Below are positions 25,795-34,650 of a DNA stretch of 64,000 bases, in pieces (position 1 is the first letter of the stretch; every line of letters starts with the position of its first letter). The translations under genes were made by a program, and so were the position numbers. Source of the stretch: an uncultured Acidobacteriota bacterium (GTDB taxonomy: Bacteria > Acidobacteriota > Blastocatellia > Pyrinomonadales > Pyrinomonadaceae); NCBI GenBank assembly GCA_937871585.1, contig CALMPJ010000103.1, positions 1 through 64,000 of the forward strand. The letters run 5' to 3'. The notes below the pieces were generated by a model that saw only the letters and a list, made by a program, of their open reading frames with translations, was not told where the DNA came from and searched no databases.

Positions 25795-25886
25795 CAGTGA
25801 ATAGTTAAAAGTGAAAAGTGAAAAGTAAGGCGTCGAATTTATGAATTTCTTGTACCGTTCACTGTTCACTATTCACTGTTCACTCA
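25795..25886. repeat. Palindromic intergenic repeat, GTGAA/TTCAC type
   Basis: The left arm has repeated AGTGAA units (AGTGAATAGTTAAAAGTGAA) and the right arm repeated TTCACT units (GTTCACTGTTCACTATTCAC), giving a long AT-rich stem. It fills the gap between the YdeI gene and DUF3052 and supplies the DUF3052 stop codon. A second copy of the family is at 36581-36650. Confidence 0.8.
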
Positions 25887-26324
25887 GTTGCGATTTTCCT
25901 TCCTTATCACCACCTTCAATCCCGACCATTTCTCGTCAACGGCGCAGACCTTTACATCAACAAGCCCAAGCGGGAATGCAGCGGTGCGAATGTCGTCTTC
26001 GGTGATCTCGGTCGGCAGTTTCGCAGCCTTTTTGTACCACGAAACCCATATCGCACCATCTTTTTTAATATGGCGCATGGTTTCCGACAGTTCCTGCATA
26101 AGTTCCACCTTACTGTTCGTAAAAAGATGCACTAGATCGAGACGTTGAGGTGGCCGACTCGCAGGCCACGGCGGAGAATCAGGCAATCCAATTATCTCCA
26201 CACCATCCGGCAACGGCGCCACCAACTCCGCATAATCCGTCGGAGCATTCACCACCAACACCAACATGCCTTCCTTAATACCAAGCTTCTTCGCCAGCGG
26301 CGTTCCTGAATAACCTGCAGCCAT
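25884..26324 (-). CDS. DUF3052 family protein
   Basis: About 146 aa starting at 26324 (MAAGYSGTPLAKKLGIKEGM); an ATG nine bases further up is possible. The conserved body includes DLVHLFTNSKVELMQELSET, DGAIWVSWYKKAAKLPTEIT and VDVKVCAVDEKWSGLKVVIR. Members are widespread; function unknown to me. The stop codon is formed inside the palindromic repeat at its 3' end. The much longer open frame that extends upstream to 27716 is antisense to the pyrophosphatase gene and not coding. Confidence 0.88.
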   Translation of the reverse strand: MAAGYSGTPLAKKLGIKEGMLVLVVNAPTDYAELVAPLPDGVEIIGLPDSPPWPASRPPQRLDLVHLFTNSKVELMQELSETMRHIKKDGAIWVSWYKKAAKLPTEITEDDIRTAAFPLGLVDVKVCAVDEKWSGLKVVIRKENRN

Positions 26325-26336
26325 AGAAGACATTGA

Positions 26337-26407
26337 ACCACGAAAACACACGAAACAACACAAACCAATGCGGCCTTCGTTGGTGTCTGTTCGTGTGCTT
26401 TCGTAGT
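26337..26407. repeat. Inverted repeat, CCACGAAAACACACGAA type
   Basis: ACCACGAAAACACACGAA at 26337-26354 and TTCGTGTGCTTTCGTAGT at 26390-26407 are inverted copies with two mismatches over 18 bases, separated by 35 bases. It lies upstream of DUF3052 in the divergent region before the pyrophosphatase gene. It is a further dispersed-repeat family distinct from the GTGAA type next door. Confidence 0.7.
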
Positions 26408-26483
26408 CACCTCTTTTCCTAGCGCAAGTATTTGAAATTATTGTGGTTTTAGTATTAACTAGAAGTTTATTTTGACCGCTGCC

Positions 26484-26510
26484 ATGCCGGGAACGACAAG
26501 CTCCCGGCAT
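26484..26510 (+). promoter_or_regulatory. Hairpin before hppA
   Basis: ATGCCGGGA and TCCCGGCAT form a perfect 9-bp stem with a 9-base loop, 33 bases upstream of the hppA start. No T-run follows directly. It may be a leader stem or part of a repeat element; a promoter is not obvious. Confidence 0.4.
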
Positions 26511-26543
26511 TGTTACGATAAAGGCGGCATTGTTTAAGACAAC

Positions 26544-28664
26544 ATGAACAACTACGTAATTTATATGGTGCCCGCGATGGGCATTTTGGGTCTCGTCGTG
26601 ATGGCGGTGCGATCGGCTTGGGTGTCGAAGCAGGACGCCGGCGAAGACAACATGAAAGAGCTCGCCGGTTATATCGCCGACGGCGCGATGGCGTTCCTTA
26701 AAGCCGAGTGGAAAGTGCTCAGCATTTTCGTACTGCTGACGGCCGCTCTGCTCGCATATTCGGGTTCTATTCATAGTGTAAATGGCAAAGAGATCCATTC
26801 GAGTTGGCTGATCTCGATCGCGTTCATCATCGGTGCCGTTTTCTCGGCAACGGCCGGATACATCGGCATGAAGATCGCGACCAAGGCCAACGTCCGCACC
26901 ACGCAAGCAGCCCGAACCTCGCTGAAACAGGCACTTAAGCTGTCGTTCACAGGCGGAACGGTCATGGGCCTCGGCGTTGCGGGACTCGCAGTGTTGGGTC
27001 TCGGTGGTTTGTTCATCGCGTTTCTCGCTATCTTCGCAGGTCTCGGTGCTAACACCGTAAAGACCGCGATCGAAGTTCTCACAGGATTCTCGCTCGGTGC
27101 TGAATCGATCGCTCTGTTCGCTCGCGTCGGCGGCGGTATCTATACCAAGGCCGCAGACGTCGGTGCCGATCTCGTCGGCAAGGTCGAAGCAGGCATTCCC
27201 GAGGACGACGTTCGCAACCCCGCGACCATCGCCGATAACGTTGGCGACAACGTCGGTGACGTCGCCGGAATGGGCGCTGACCTGTTCGGTTCGTATGTGG
27301 CGACGATCCTCGCGACGATGGTTCTCGGCCAGGAGATCAAGGTCACGGACGCGTTTGGCGGAATGTCGCCGATCCTGCTGCCGATGGTCATCTGCGGTCT
27401 CGGCATCATTTTCTCGATCGTCGGATTCTTTTTCGTCACCATTAAGGACGAGAAATCGAACGTTCAAAACGCCCTGAACATCGGCAATTGGGCTTCGATG
27501 ATATTGACCGTCGTCGCGTCTTACTTCGTCGTGATGTGGATGCTGCCTGAGGGACAGATCGCGTTGCGTTCGACGACGTTCACGAAAAATGGCGTCTTCG
27601 GAGCGATCGTCGTCGGCACCATCGTCGGCGCGATCATGTCGATCGTGACCGAATATTACACCGCGATGGGCAAGAAGCCCGTCAATTCGATCATCCAGCA
27701 ATCGGCCACAGGCCACGCCACCAACATCATCGGCGGCCTCTCGGTCGGCATGAAATCGACGGTCATCCCGATCCTGACGCTCGCCGGCGGCATCGTCGCT
27801 TCGTACTACTGTGCGGGCCTATACGGCGTCGCTATCGCAGCGGCCGGAATGATGGCAACTACGGCGATGCAGCTCGCTATCGACGCTTTCGGTCCGATCG
27901 CCGACAACGCCGGCGGAATCGCCGAGATGTCGCAACTGCCGCCGGAAGTTCGTGAACGCACCGACAACCTCGATGCAGTTGGAAACACCACAGCAGCGAC
28001 CGGCAAAGGTTTTGCAATTGCATCTGCTGCACTGACATCGCTTGCTTTGTTTGCAGCTTTCGTCGGTATGGCTGACATCAAAGCGATCGACATTTACAAA
28101 GCGAACGTACTCGCAGGCCTGTTCGTCGGCGGCATGATCCCGTTCATCTTCTCGGCGCTTTGCATTCAGGCTGTGGGCCGTGCCGCGATGGACATGGTCA
28201 ACGAAGTTCGCCGTCAGTTCCGCGAAATTCCGGGCATCATGGAATACAAAGCCAAGCCCGAATACGACAAGTGCGTCGCTATCTCAACCCAAGCATCGAT
28301 CCGCGAAATGATGATGCCGGGAGCAATTGCTCTTATTACACCTGTGATCGTCGGTTTCATCTTTGGCCCCGAGGTCCTCGGCGGCCTGCTCGCGGGCGTA
28401 ACCGTCTCGGGCGTGCTGATGGGCATCTTCCAATCGAACGCCGGCGGTGCCTGGGACAACGCTAAGAAATCGTTCGAGAAAGGCGTCGAGATCAACGGCG
28501 AGATGGTCTTCAAAGGCTCCGACGCTCACAAAGCATCAGTAACCGGCGACACCGTCGGCGATCCGTTCAAAGACACTTCCGGCCCGTCGATGAACATCCT
28601 GATCAAACTAATGTCCATCGTCTCACTGGTCATCGCCCCATACATCGCGGGCATCGGCCAGTAA
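26544..28664 (+). CDS. hppA: Membrane-bound pyrophosphatase (ion pump), K+-dependent type
   Basis: 706 aa polytopic pump that couples pyrophosphate hydrolysis to H+ or Na+ export. Catalytic segments are [39 protein letters not shown] and [20 protein letters not shown]. In [18 protein letters not shown] the residue after GNTT is Ala rather than Lys, which marks the K+-dependent subfamily. That subfamily contains both H+ and Na+ pumps; I cannot decide which from sequence reading. Length and helix count are normal. It is bordered on both sides by palindromic elements. Confidence 0.95.
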   Translation: MNNYVIYMVPAMGILGLVVMAVRSAWVSKQDAGEDNMKELAGYIADGAMAFLKAEWKVLSIFVLLTAALLAYSGSIHSVNGKEIHSSWLISIAFIIGAVFSATAGYIGMKIATKANVRTTQAARTSLKQALKLSFTGGTVMGLGVAGLAVLGLGGLFIAFLAIFAGLGANTVKTAIEVLTGFSLGAESIALFARVGGGIYTKAADVGADLVGKVEAGIPEDDVRNPATIADNVGDNVGDVAGMGADLFGSYVATILATMVLGQEIKVTDAFGGMSPILLPMVICGLGIIFSIVGFFFVTIKDEKSNVQNALNIGNWASMILTVVASYFVVMWMLPEGQIALRSTTFTKNGVFGAIVVGTIVGAIMSIVTEYYTAMGKKPVNSIIQQSATGHATNIIGGLSVGMKSTVIPILTLAGGIVASYYCAGLYGVAIAAAGMMATTAMQLAIDAFGPIADNAGGIAEMSQLPPEVRERTDNLDAVGNTTAATGKGFAIASAALTSLALFAAFVGMADIKAIDIYKANVLAGLFVGGMIPFIFSALCIQAVGRAAMDMVNEVRRQFREIPGIMEYKAKPEYDKCVAISTQASIREMMMPGAIALITPVIVGFIFGPEVLGGLLAGVTVSGVLMGIFQSNAGGAWDNAKKSFEKGVEINGEMVFKGSDAHKASVTGDTVGDPFKDTSGPSMNILIKLMSIVSLVIAPYIAGIGQ

Positions 28665-28809
28665 CGGAGCGCCGACACTCCTTTCTGCCTCTTAGCTTTT
28701 CATTCTCAACAATGTCAGCGGCAAGCATCCCAGCTTGCCGCTTTCTTTGGCTCTGCCAAAATCGCCGAGCGGCGAAGCTGTAGAAGCCGACAAGAGTGTC
28801 GGCGCTCCG
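28665..28809. repeat. 145-bp inverted-repeat element after hppA
   Basis: The ends are a perfect 16-bp inverted repeat (CGGAGCGCCGACACTC and its complement), starting directly after the hppA stop. Inside is a second perfect hairpin (GCGGCAAGC / GCTTGCCGC at 28718-28741) and a smaller GCCGagCGGC-type stem. No ORF is visible inside. It looks like a non-autonomous palindromic element and could end hppA transcription. Confidence 0.8.
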
Positions 28810-28904
28810 TTGGAATGTGCTAAAGTCTTGGCAACGGGCGTGGCGAAATTTCGCATCTTTTGCGTCGGTGGGATTTAGAATAGGAGAATAAGTCTAACAA
28901 TTTT

Positions 28905-29615
28905 ATGAAGCGTATTTCGTTTTTGGCAATGATGTTGACGGTGTTTGTGGTGCCGCAGGTTGTGGTTGGGCAGGATGACGAGCGGACGCCGTTTGATGCG
29001 GAGAAGGTTGCAGCGACGGGCAAGACGGCTAAGGCGTTTGCGCCAAAAGGTTGGGTCGTCGAGGAAGAGATCAAGGCTGATGTGACGGGCGACGCGATGG
29101 ACGACCTGGTTATCAAACTGATCGAGGACAAGCCAAAGAAAGAAGACGAGATGGTTGATCGCAACCGAGTGCTCGTTATCGCAGCGGGCGACGGAAAAGG
29201 TTCATTTAGCAAGCGTGCCGTCAGCGACACGGTTCTGCAATGCACTGCTTGCGGCGGTGCGTTCTATGGCGTGATGGACGCTCCGGCAAACGTTACGGTC
29301 GAGAAAGGCGTGATCATCATCAACCAAGATCACGGTTCGCGTTGGGTGACCGATACGACTTTGAGATTTCGCTATGATCAGCAACCGGAGATGTTTATAC
29401 TGATCGGCTACGATTACGCCAGCCGCGACCGTGCCGCCGGCGACATAGCCTCAGAAAGCACAAACTACCTGACCGGCAAACGAATCACCGAGATCACCAA
29501 GAGCAAACGCACGACCAAGAAAACGACCGTCGTCGAGAAGATGCGATACTCGCTCGAACAGGTAGATGCAATGGACATGGAATCCGAGGCGACCCAACGG
29601 TTGGGATTGGACTAA
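28905..29615 (+). CDS. Secreted hypothetical protein with FG-GAP/VCBS-like segment
   Basis: 236 aa with a signal peptide ending near PQVVVGQ. An early segment KADVTGDAMDDLVIKLIED resembles the calcium-binding loop of FG-GAP/VCBS propeller repeats (DxTGDGxxDL), followed by VLVIAAGDGKGSF. A CTACGG pair of cysteines lies in the middle. The C-terminal 60 residues are rich in Lys/Thr/Glu. No exact family is recognised. It is 9 bases upstream of the next ORF, so it may be co-transcribed with the AbiEii-like pair, although functionally unrelated. Confidence 0.65.
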   Translation: MKRISFLAMMLTVFVVPQVVVGQDDERTPFDAEKVAATGKTAKAFAPKGWVVEEEIKADVTGDAMDDLVIKLIEDKPKKEDEMVDRNRVLVIAAGDGKGSFSKRAVSDTVLQCTACGGAFYGVMDAPANVTVEKGVIIINQDHGSRWVTDTTLRFRYDQQPEMFILIGYDYASRDRAAGDIASESTNYLTGKRITEITKSKRTTKKTTVVEKMRYSLEQVDAMDMESEATQRLGLD

Positions 29616-29624
29616 TTAGGAACG

Positions 29625-29921
29625 ATGAACGTTAACCTTACGACCGATATGACCTCGCCGAGTTCGATTCCCTATTTTCTGTGGGACGAACCGATGACTG
29701 TCGCGGAGTTGAAAGACAAGTTGGCGACATCGTCCGACGACGTTCGCTATCGGCTCTTAGGTAAAATACTTCGCGAGGCTCGAGACACTGATGTGTGGAA
29801 CTTCATCTCGCCGCAGGAATTGGTTGTAATTTGGGACAAGGTCGAGCCGTACCTCGGCCGGAGGCGACCGTTTTGGGAGTTCCTGATCGGCAAGTGGCAG
29901 GAGTTGGGTTTGATTGATTAG
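29625..29921 (+). CDS. Putative antitoxin-like partner of AbiEii-type protein
   Basis: 98 aa. Residues ~15-98 (IPYFLWDEPMTVAELKDKLA, LLGKILREARDTDVWNFISP, YLGRRRPFWEFLIGKWQELG) resemble small helical proteins found directly before nucleotidyltransferase-type AbiEii genes. No helix-turn-helix is obvious. Its stop overlaps the TTG start of the nucleotidyltransferase by eight bases, strong evidence for coupling. A toxin-antitoxin relation is inferred from gene order only. Confidence 0.7.
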   Translation: MNVNLTTDMTSPSSIPYFLWDEPMTVAELKDKLATSSDDVRYRLLGKILREARDTDVWNFISPQELVVIWDKVEPYLGRRRPFWEFLIGKWQELGLID

Positions 29922-30561
29922 TACTGAACTAAATGAGCTTCAGAAAGAGTTTCTCGCAAGGTTCTTTGCCCGCGAGAGCAGTTTCTATTTGACCGGCGGA
30001 GCAGCTTTGGTAGGGTATTATCTCCATCATCGGCAGACTCAAGACCTAGACCTGTTTACGTTAAAAAGCGACATCGAACATGGAGCTGCCATTGTTAACG
30101 AAGTTGCCCGCGAAATGACGGCTATGGTCGAGCCATTGCAAACATCGCCAGATTTTCGCCGCATTCTTCTTCGGCGAAATGATGCTTCGATAGTCATCGA
30201 TTTGATCCGCGAATATGTATTTCAGATCGACAATGAGAAACGCCTGATCGGCGGTGTTCGAGTCGATGCACCCGAAGAAATACTTGCAAACAAGCTTTGC
30301 GCCTTGCTTTCTCGTTCAGAGATACGCGATCTAGTTGACTTGCGAGCCATTGAGCTTTCTGGGTTTTCCCTCGAAGACGTTTTCGCAAACGCTCAGAAGA
30401 AAGATTCCGGTCTAACTGCCGCACAACTCAGTTGGGTCTTGAGCCAGATTCAAATCGGCGAAGAGTCGGAACTTCCTGCGAATGTGTCGCCTGGATCGTT
30501 ACGAGAGTATCTTGAAGATCTCAAAGAGCGCCTCGTGAAACTGGCTCTGCCTGAGAAATGA
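29914..30561 (+). CDS. AbiEii/AbiGii-type nucleotidyltransferase
   Basis: 215 aa. LTGGAALVGYYLHHR (Gly28-Gly29) and QTQDLDLFTL (Asp44, Asp46) form the nucleotidyltransferase active site with the usual spacing. APEEILANKLCALLSRSEIR plus DLVDLRAIELSG match the conserved lower half of the family. AbiEii proteins act as toxins in type IV toxin-antitoxin systems and in abortive phage infection, transferring nucleotides to tRNA or other targets. The start codon appears to be TTG at 29914, overlapping the upstream partner by eight bases. A shorter start is not compelling because the N-terminal helix would be lost. Confidence 0.85.
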   Translation: MISTELNELQKEFLARFFARESSFYLTGGAALVGYYLHHRQTQDLDLFTLKSDIEHGAAIVNEVAREMTAMVEPLQTSPDFRRILLRRNDASIVIDLIREYVFQIDNEKRLIGGVRVDAPEEILANKLCALLSRSEIRDLVDLRAIELSGFSLEDVFANAQKKDSGLTAAQLSWVLSQIQIGEESELPANVSPGSLREYLEDLKERLVKLALPEK

Positions 30562-30579
30562 ACTTAGTCGATCTCCGAT

Positions 30580-31674
30580 CTATCTGCGGACAGCGGATGC
30601 GTTCATCAATTCGACAAACCGTTCAAAGAGATACTCGCTATCATGCGGTCCCGGGGCGGATTCGGGGTGATATTGGACGGAGAACACCGGCAGCGTCTTG
30701 TGGCGAAGTCCGGCGACGGTGTGGTCGTTTAGGTTGATGTGTGTGACCTCGACGTCCGATGGCAGGTTGTCGGCATCGACTGCGAAGCCGTGGTTGTGGG
30801 CCGTGATCTCTATCTTGCCGGTCGTTAGGTCTTTGATAGGTTGATTACCGCCGCGATGGCCGAACTTGAGTTTGTAGGTCGAACCGCCAAATGCCGAGCC
30901 GATCAGTTGATGTCCTAAACAGATGCCGAACATCGGTTTTTGGCTTGCCGCGAGCTTCTTGATCTCTTCAATGACCGTTGCCATCGACGCCGGATCGCCG
31001 GGGCCATTTGAAAGAAATATGCCATCGGGTTCGAGAGCGAGAACGTCGTCGGCTGATGTGTTGGTCGGAACGACCGTGATACGGCAGCCGAACTTGGCAA
31101 ACTCGCGAAGGCTGTTCGTCTTGACGCCGAAATCGTACGCAACGACATGGAACCGCTCATCGGCCGTCGAAGCATAGTCGTAGCTATCATCGACGCTTAC
31201 CGAACTCGCGAGTTCGAGGTTTGCCATTTCGGGAGCTTGGCGAACTTTCTCGAGCAGTTCTTCGCTCGTCGAAACGGTCGAGATACCGGAACGCATCGCA
31301 CCTTTGTCGCGGATATGGCGGACGAGAGCACGCGTATCGATGCCTTCGATCCCGACGATGTTGTTCTCTTTCAGGTAATCGCCGAGCGATTTGGTGGCTC
31401 GATAGTTAGAAACGATACGGCTTGATTCTTTTACTACGAAGCCTTCGGCCCATGGGCGTCGTGATTCGACATCTTCGTCATTGACACCGTAGTTGCCTAT
31501 CAGCGGATACGTCATACAGACTATCTGCCCGGCGTAGCTCGGATCGGTCAAGATCTCCTGATAGCCGGTCATCGACGTATTAAAGACCATCTCGCCAAAG
31601 GTCTCGCCCTCGGCTCCGAATGAGGTGCCTTCGAACGCGCGGCCGTCTTCTAGCACAAGTATCGCCTTTGCCAT
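30580..31674 (-). CDS. carA: Carbamoyl-phosphate synthase small subunit
   Basis: Glutamine amidotransferase subunit, 364 aa from the ATG at 31674 ([20 protein letters not shown]). The N-terminal CarA domain is followed by a class I amidotransferase with [15 protein letters not shown] (nucleophile Cys) and [10 protein letters not shown] (His and Glu of the triad); the [10 protein letters not shown] motif is also present. It supplies ammonia to CarB for arginine and pyrimidine synthesis. carB is not adjacent. It follows lepB after 45 bases on the same strand. Confidence 0.97.
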   Translation of the reverse strand: MAKAILVLEDGRAFEGTSFGAEGETFGEMVFNTSMTGYQEILTDPSYAGQIVCMTYPLIGNYGVNDEDVESRRPWAEGFVVKESSRIVSNYRATKSLGDYLKENNIVGIEGIDTRALVRHIRDKGAMRSGISTVSTSEELLEKVRQAPEMANLELASSVSVDDSYDYASTADERFHVVAYDFGVKTNSLREFAKFGCRITVVPTNTSADDVLALEPDGIFLSNGPGDPASMATVIEEIKKLAASQKPMFGICLGHQLIGSAFGGSTYKLKFGHRGGNQPIKDLTTGKIEITAHNHGFAVDADNLPSDVEVTHINLNDHTVAGLRHKTLPVFSVQYHPESAPGPHDSEYLFERFVELMNASAVRR

Positions 31675-31719
31675 AAACCTTGAGTTTACAGCATCAGCCA
31701 AGAGACGGAAAATCGCGGT

Positions 31720-32433
31720 CTATTGTCCGCTGAAAGTGTCTTTGTTTGGTTTAGTTACGGGAATCGGATCGGGAACGCTGCCGTCGTATTCGCCGTGTTT
31801 GAGAAAACCGACGTCCGATGGTTTCCAGTAGCGGAAGAAGGCTTTACCGTAGATGTATTTCTCGGGAACAAGGCCCCAATAGCGTGAATCGAGCGAATTA
31901 TCGCGGTTGTCGCCCATCACAAAATAGTGGTGATCCTCAACCTTTTTCGCTCCCCACGAAGGCAGAGTTTGGTTATGCTGGGTGTCGAGATAGTCTTCCT
32001 TGAGCTCGATACCATTGATGTAAACGCGGCCTTGGCGAACCTCAACCGTTTCGCCGGGCAGGCCAATGACACGTTTGACGAAGCTCTTGTCAGGATCGTT
32101 CGGATACCAGAAAACCACGATGTCGCCGCGTTCGATGTGGCCCCAACTTACGCTTTGGATTCGGTAATATATCAGCTTGTTAACGAGCAGACGTTCGCCA
32201 TCGTGTAGCTGCGGCAGCATCGATGAGCCTTCGACAACGACGGGCTGCACGAAAAAGACACCGAACATTATGAAGACCAAAATGATCAGTACGATGTCGC
32301 GGATCAGCTTGAGGCCCTCGGACATCAAGCCGCGACGCGACTCGCGCCGAAACGACGTGACCTGAATGTCGCCGTCATCATCGGGCAAGATCGGACCGAA
32401 CTTGAGTTGGCCTTTGCTACGTGATTCGAACAT
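31720..32433 (-). CDS. lepB: Signal peptidase I
   Basis: 237 aa inner-membrane serine peptidase that removes signal peptides from secreted proteins. A charged N-terminus is followed by one membrane helix (LIRDIVLIILVFIMFGVFFV), then VVEGSSMLPQLHDGERLLVN with the nucleophile Ser, VKRVIGLPGETVEVRQG with the general-base Lys, and YFVMGDNRDNSLDSRYWG. All signature boxes are intact. The numerous signal-peptide proteins in the window would be its clients. Confidence 0.96.
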   Translation of the reverse strand: MFESRSKGQLKFGPILPDDDGDIQVTSFRRESRRGLMSEGLKLIRDIVLIILVFIMFGVFFVQPVVVEGSSMLPQLHDGERLLVNKLIYYRIQSVSWGHIERGDIVVFWYPNDPDKSFVKRVIGLPGETVEVRQGRVYINGIELKEDYLDTQHNQTLPSWGAKKVEDHHYFVMGDNRDNSLDSRYWGLVPEKYIYGKAFFRYWKPSDVGFLKHGEYDGSVPDPIPVTKPNKDTFSGQ

Positions 32434-32514
32434 AATCTAGCAGTGCGGCAATGCACCGAACAGCAACGATTATGATTGCTTTTTGGCGTGGCATTTGTCA
32501 AAAAAATCTTTGAT

Positions 32515-33639
32515 ATGAACGAGCAGATACGATCATTTTTCCCGATCACAAGAGACACTGTTTACCTCAATAGCGCGGCCGTCGCTCCGTTGCCGACGAC
32601 TGCGATCGAGGCTGTCAATTGGCAGATGAACGACGTTGCGATGAACGGCACGCGAAACTATACCGATTGGGTCGCAACAAAAGACCGCTGCCGCGTGCTG
32701 CTTTCGTCGATGCTTGGAGTCGAGGCCGAACAGGTCGCTTTCGTGCGAAACACTTCGGATGGTTTCTCGACGATCGCGAACGGCCTCAAGTGGAACGCGG
32801 GAGACAATGTCGTTAGCTTTGTCGGCGAATTCCCTGCGAATTTCTATCCGTGGCGGCGTATTCGCGACGAGTTTGGGGTAGAGCTGCGACTAGTTGACGA
32901 GATCGATGGCCGTGTAGATATCGACGGTTTGATCGCGGCAATAAACGGTAATACGCGTGTCGTGGCGATCTCTGCCGTGCAGTTTGCATCAGGGTTCCGT
33001 GCCGATCTCGGACGCATCGCTGTTGCCGCTCATGCTGTCGATGCATTGGTTTGTGTCGACACGATCCAAGCCATCGGCGCGTGCGGCCTCGATCTGCCGG
33101 CGTTAGGCGTCGATGCTGCATGCGGTGCTAGCCACAAATGGCTTTGCGCTCCCGAAGGCTGCGGTTACATCTATCTTTCGGATCGTGGTCGCGAACGTGT
33201 TTCGCCGACGCTGACAGGCTGGATCAGCGTCGAAGACCCTTGGGATTTTGTTGATCGTGAACAGTCATTGAAATCGACTGCTTTAGCTTGGGAAAGCGGC
33301 ACCGGCCCGGCGTCATTGTTCTACGGGCTTGAGCAGAGTCTGAAACTTCTGACTGAAGCCGGCCTTGGCAACATTGAACGACATTTGCAGAGCCTGAGTG
33401 ATCAACTTTGCGACAGTATTGACTCAGGAAAGTATGAGATCGTGAGTTCGCGAATTCCGGGCGAGGCGTCGCAGATCGTCTGCATCCGAAACCGTGAAGG
33501 ACTTCACCCAAATGCGCTCGCGAAGCAACTCGAAGCCGAAAACATCGTCGTCAGCCCACGTATCGACCGTCTCCGGATCGCACCGCATTTGTTCAATACG
33601 AGCGAAGATATCGAGCGGCTTGTCGCCGCATTGCCCTAA
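32515..33639 (+). CDS. PLP-dependent aminotransferase class V
   Basis: About 374 aa from the ATG at 32515 (MNEQIRSFFPITRDTVYLNS). Segments AFVRNTSDGFSTIANGLKW, VVAISAVQFASGFRADLGRI and ACGASHKWLCAPEGCGYIYL (PLP lysine) place it in the class V fold with cysteine desulfurases and isopenicillin N epimerase-like proteins. No catalytic loop cysteine of NifS/SufS type is evident. The substrate is unknown. It is divergent from lepB and overlaps the convergent next gene by four bases. Confidence 0.85.
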   Translation: MNEQIRSFFPITRDTVYLNSAAVAPLPTTAIEAVNWQMNDVAMNGTRNYTDWVATKDRCRVLLSSMLGVEAEQVAFVRNTSDGFSTIANGLKWNAGDNVVSFVGEFPANFYPWRRIRDEFGVELRLVDEIDGRVDIDGLIAAINGNTRVVAISAVQFASGFRADLGRIAVAAHAVDALVCVDTIQAIGACGLDLPALGVDAACGASHKWLCAPEGCGYIYLSDRGRERVSPTLTGWISVEDPWDFVDREQSLKSTALAWESGTGPASLFYGLEQSLKLLTEAGLGNIERHLQSLSDQLCDSIDSGKYEIVSSRIPGEASQIVCIRNREGLHPNALAKQLEAENIVVSPRIDRLRIAPHLFNTSEDIERLVAALP

Positions 33640-34394
33640 TCGTGAAGAGTTCGGTCTGAACTGGTGAAAGCATCGAGTTCAAGAGTGGTCATGCCGCTGA
33701 GATTGGCGAATGCGACCTCACCGGCGCGTTCGCGTTCACGAACTCGGAAGAAAACAAAGCCCGCCGCCAATCCGACCAAGACAGCGAGTCCGATGCCCAT
33801 AAAGATCCAGATCACGGTCGAAACGAATAGTTCGGATGTTTGGATCACAAACGCTCGTTCGGCAGAGATCCTAAACGGATTTTCGCCGAGCCATTGGATG
33901 TTCTTCTCGTATTTGACCTGATCGAGCAACGCGTTAGCCGCAATTGGATCGGTCACGTTGAAGACCAACGCATTGTAATTGCCGATACGCCGATAGATGG
34001 TCGAGCTATCGCCGGACAACTGACCTGTGAGCTGTTGGTCGGCTTCGATCGACGCTTGCGGCGATGGGAACTCAATCATGACGAGCTTTCCGGCGGCGTA
34101 GTTTGCGGCGGTCGCTTCCGCACCTGCAGACATATCGACATTAGCTAACACCGGCTTGCCGTCGCCGATCGATAGCAGCTGTTCCGAATTGACAGCAAAC
34201 TTAGCTTGATCTTTAACGATGTCAAAATCAGGCAGGTTCTTCATTAGCACCGGATAGCCGTCAGCTTCAGAAATCTCCTGACTTTTGAACTTTGGCTCAG
34301 GTGGCGTCTGGCCCAAACCAATACAAACCGAAACCGCGATCAGCAAACTCAAGCTGAACACGCGGTATTTGTTGAGAAATGGACTAAAACTCAT
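33636..34394 (-). CDS. Membrane-anchored secreted hypothetical protein
   Basis: About 252 aa from the ATG at 34394. A signal peptide (VFSLSLLIAVSVCIGLGQ) is followed by an extracytoplasmic domain with YPVLMKNLPDFD, GKLVMIEFPSPQASIEADQQ and STIYRRIGNYNALVFNV. Near the C-terminus is one membrane helix (VSTVIWIFMGIGLAVLVGLA) and an Arg/Glu-rich cytoplasmic tail. I do not recognise the family. Its promoter region is shared with the divergent sigma-factor gene, which suggests a functional link, for example with envelope sensing; unproven. Confidence 0.65.
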   Translation of the reverse strand: MSFSPFLNKYRVFSLSLLIAVSVCIGLGQTPPEPKFKSQEISEADGYPVLMKNLPDFDIVKDQAKFAVNSEQLLSIGDGKPVLANVDMSAGAEATAANYAAGKLVMIEFPSPQASIEADQQLTGQLSGDSSTIYRRIGNYNALVFNVTDPIAANALLDQVKYEKNIQWLGENPFRISAERAFVIQTSELFVSTVIWIFMGIGLAVLVGLAAGFVFFRVRERERAGEVAFANLSGMTTLELDAFTSSDRTLHD

Positions 34395-34607
34395 TGCAAT
34401 TCTCTCCGTTTCGGTGCCATAAACGAAGCTCAAGTGTAACATTTCATACAAAACAATCACACGAAATTCGCTATACCAAAACGTGTAGCAAACCGTGCGC
34501 TTCGCAAACCAAAGCGGTTATATGTGTTGAGCTTAGATGCGCGGTATCGGAATTGGTTTGCCGCAAAAATGTCCATAAACAAAGGGCTTTTGCGTTTTTT
34601 CAAATCG

Positions 34608-34623
34608 TGGCACGGCAATTGAA
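34608..34623 (+). promoter_or_regulatory. Possible sigma-54 (-24/-12) promoter
   Basis: TGGCACGGCAATTGAA matches the sigma-54 consensus TGGCACG-N4-TTGCA except for the C in TTGC, with correct spacing, 28 bases before the ECF sigma ATG. A T-tract (TTTTTT at 34595-34600) precedes it. It is a single match without proof of activity. Confidence 0.4.
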
Positions 34624-34650
34624 ACTAAGGCCTGCGAGGGGGAAGAGACA

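Noticed and set aside
26325-27716. Long minus-strand open frame upstream of the DUF3052 start
   Set aside because: It is antisense to the highly conserved pyrophosphatase gene and its translation is Arg/Asp/His-rich low-complexity. Only the last ~146 codons (25884-26324) are the DUF3052 gene.
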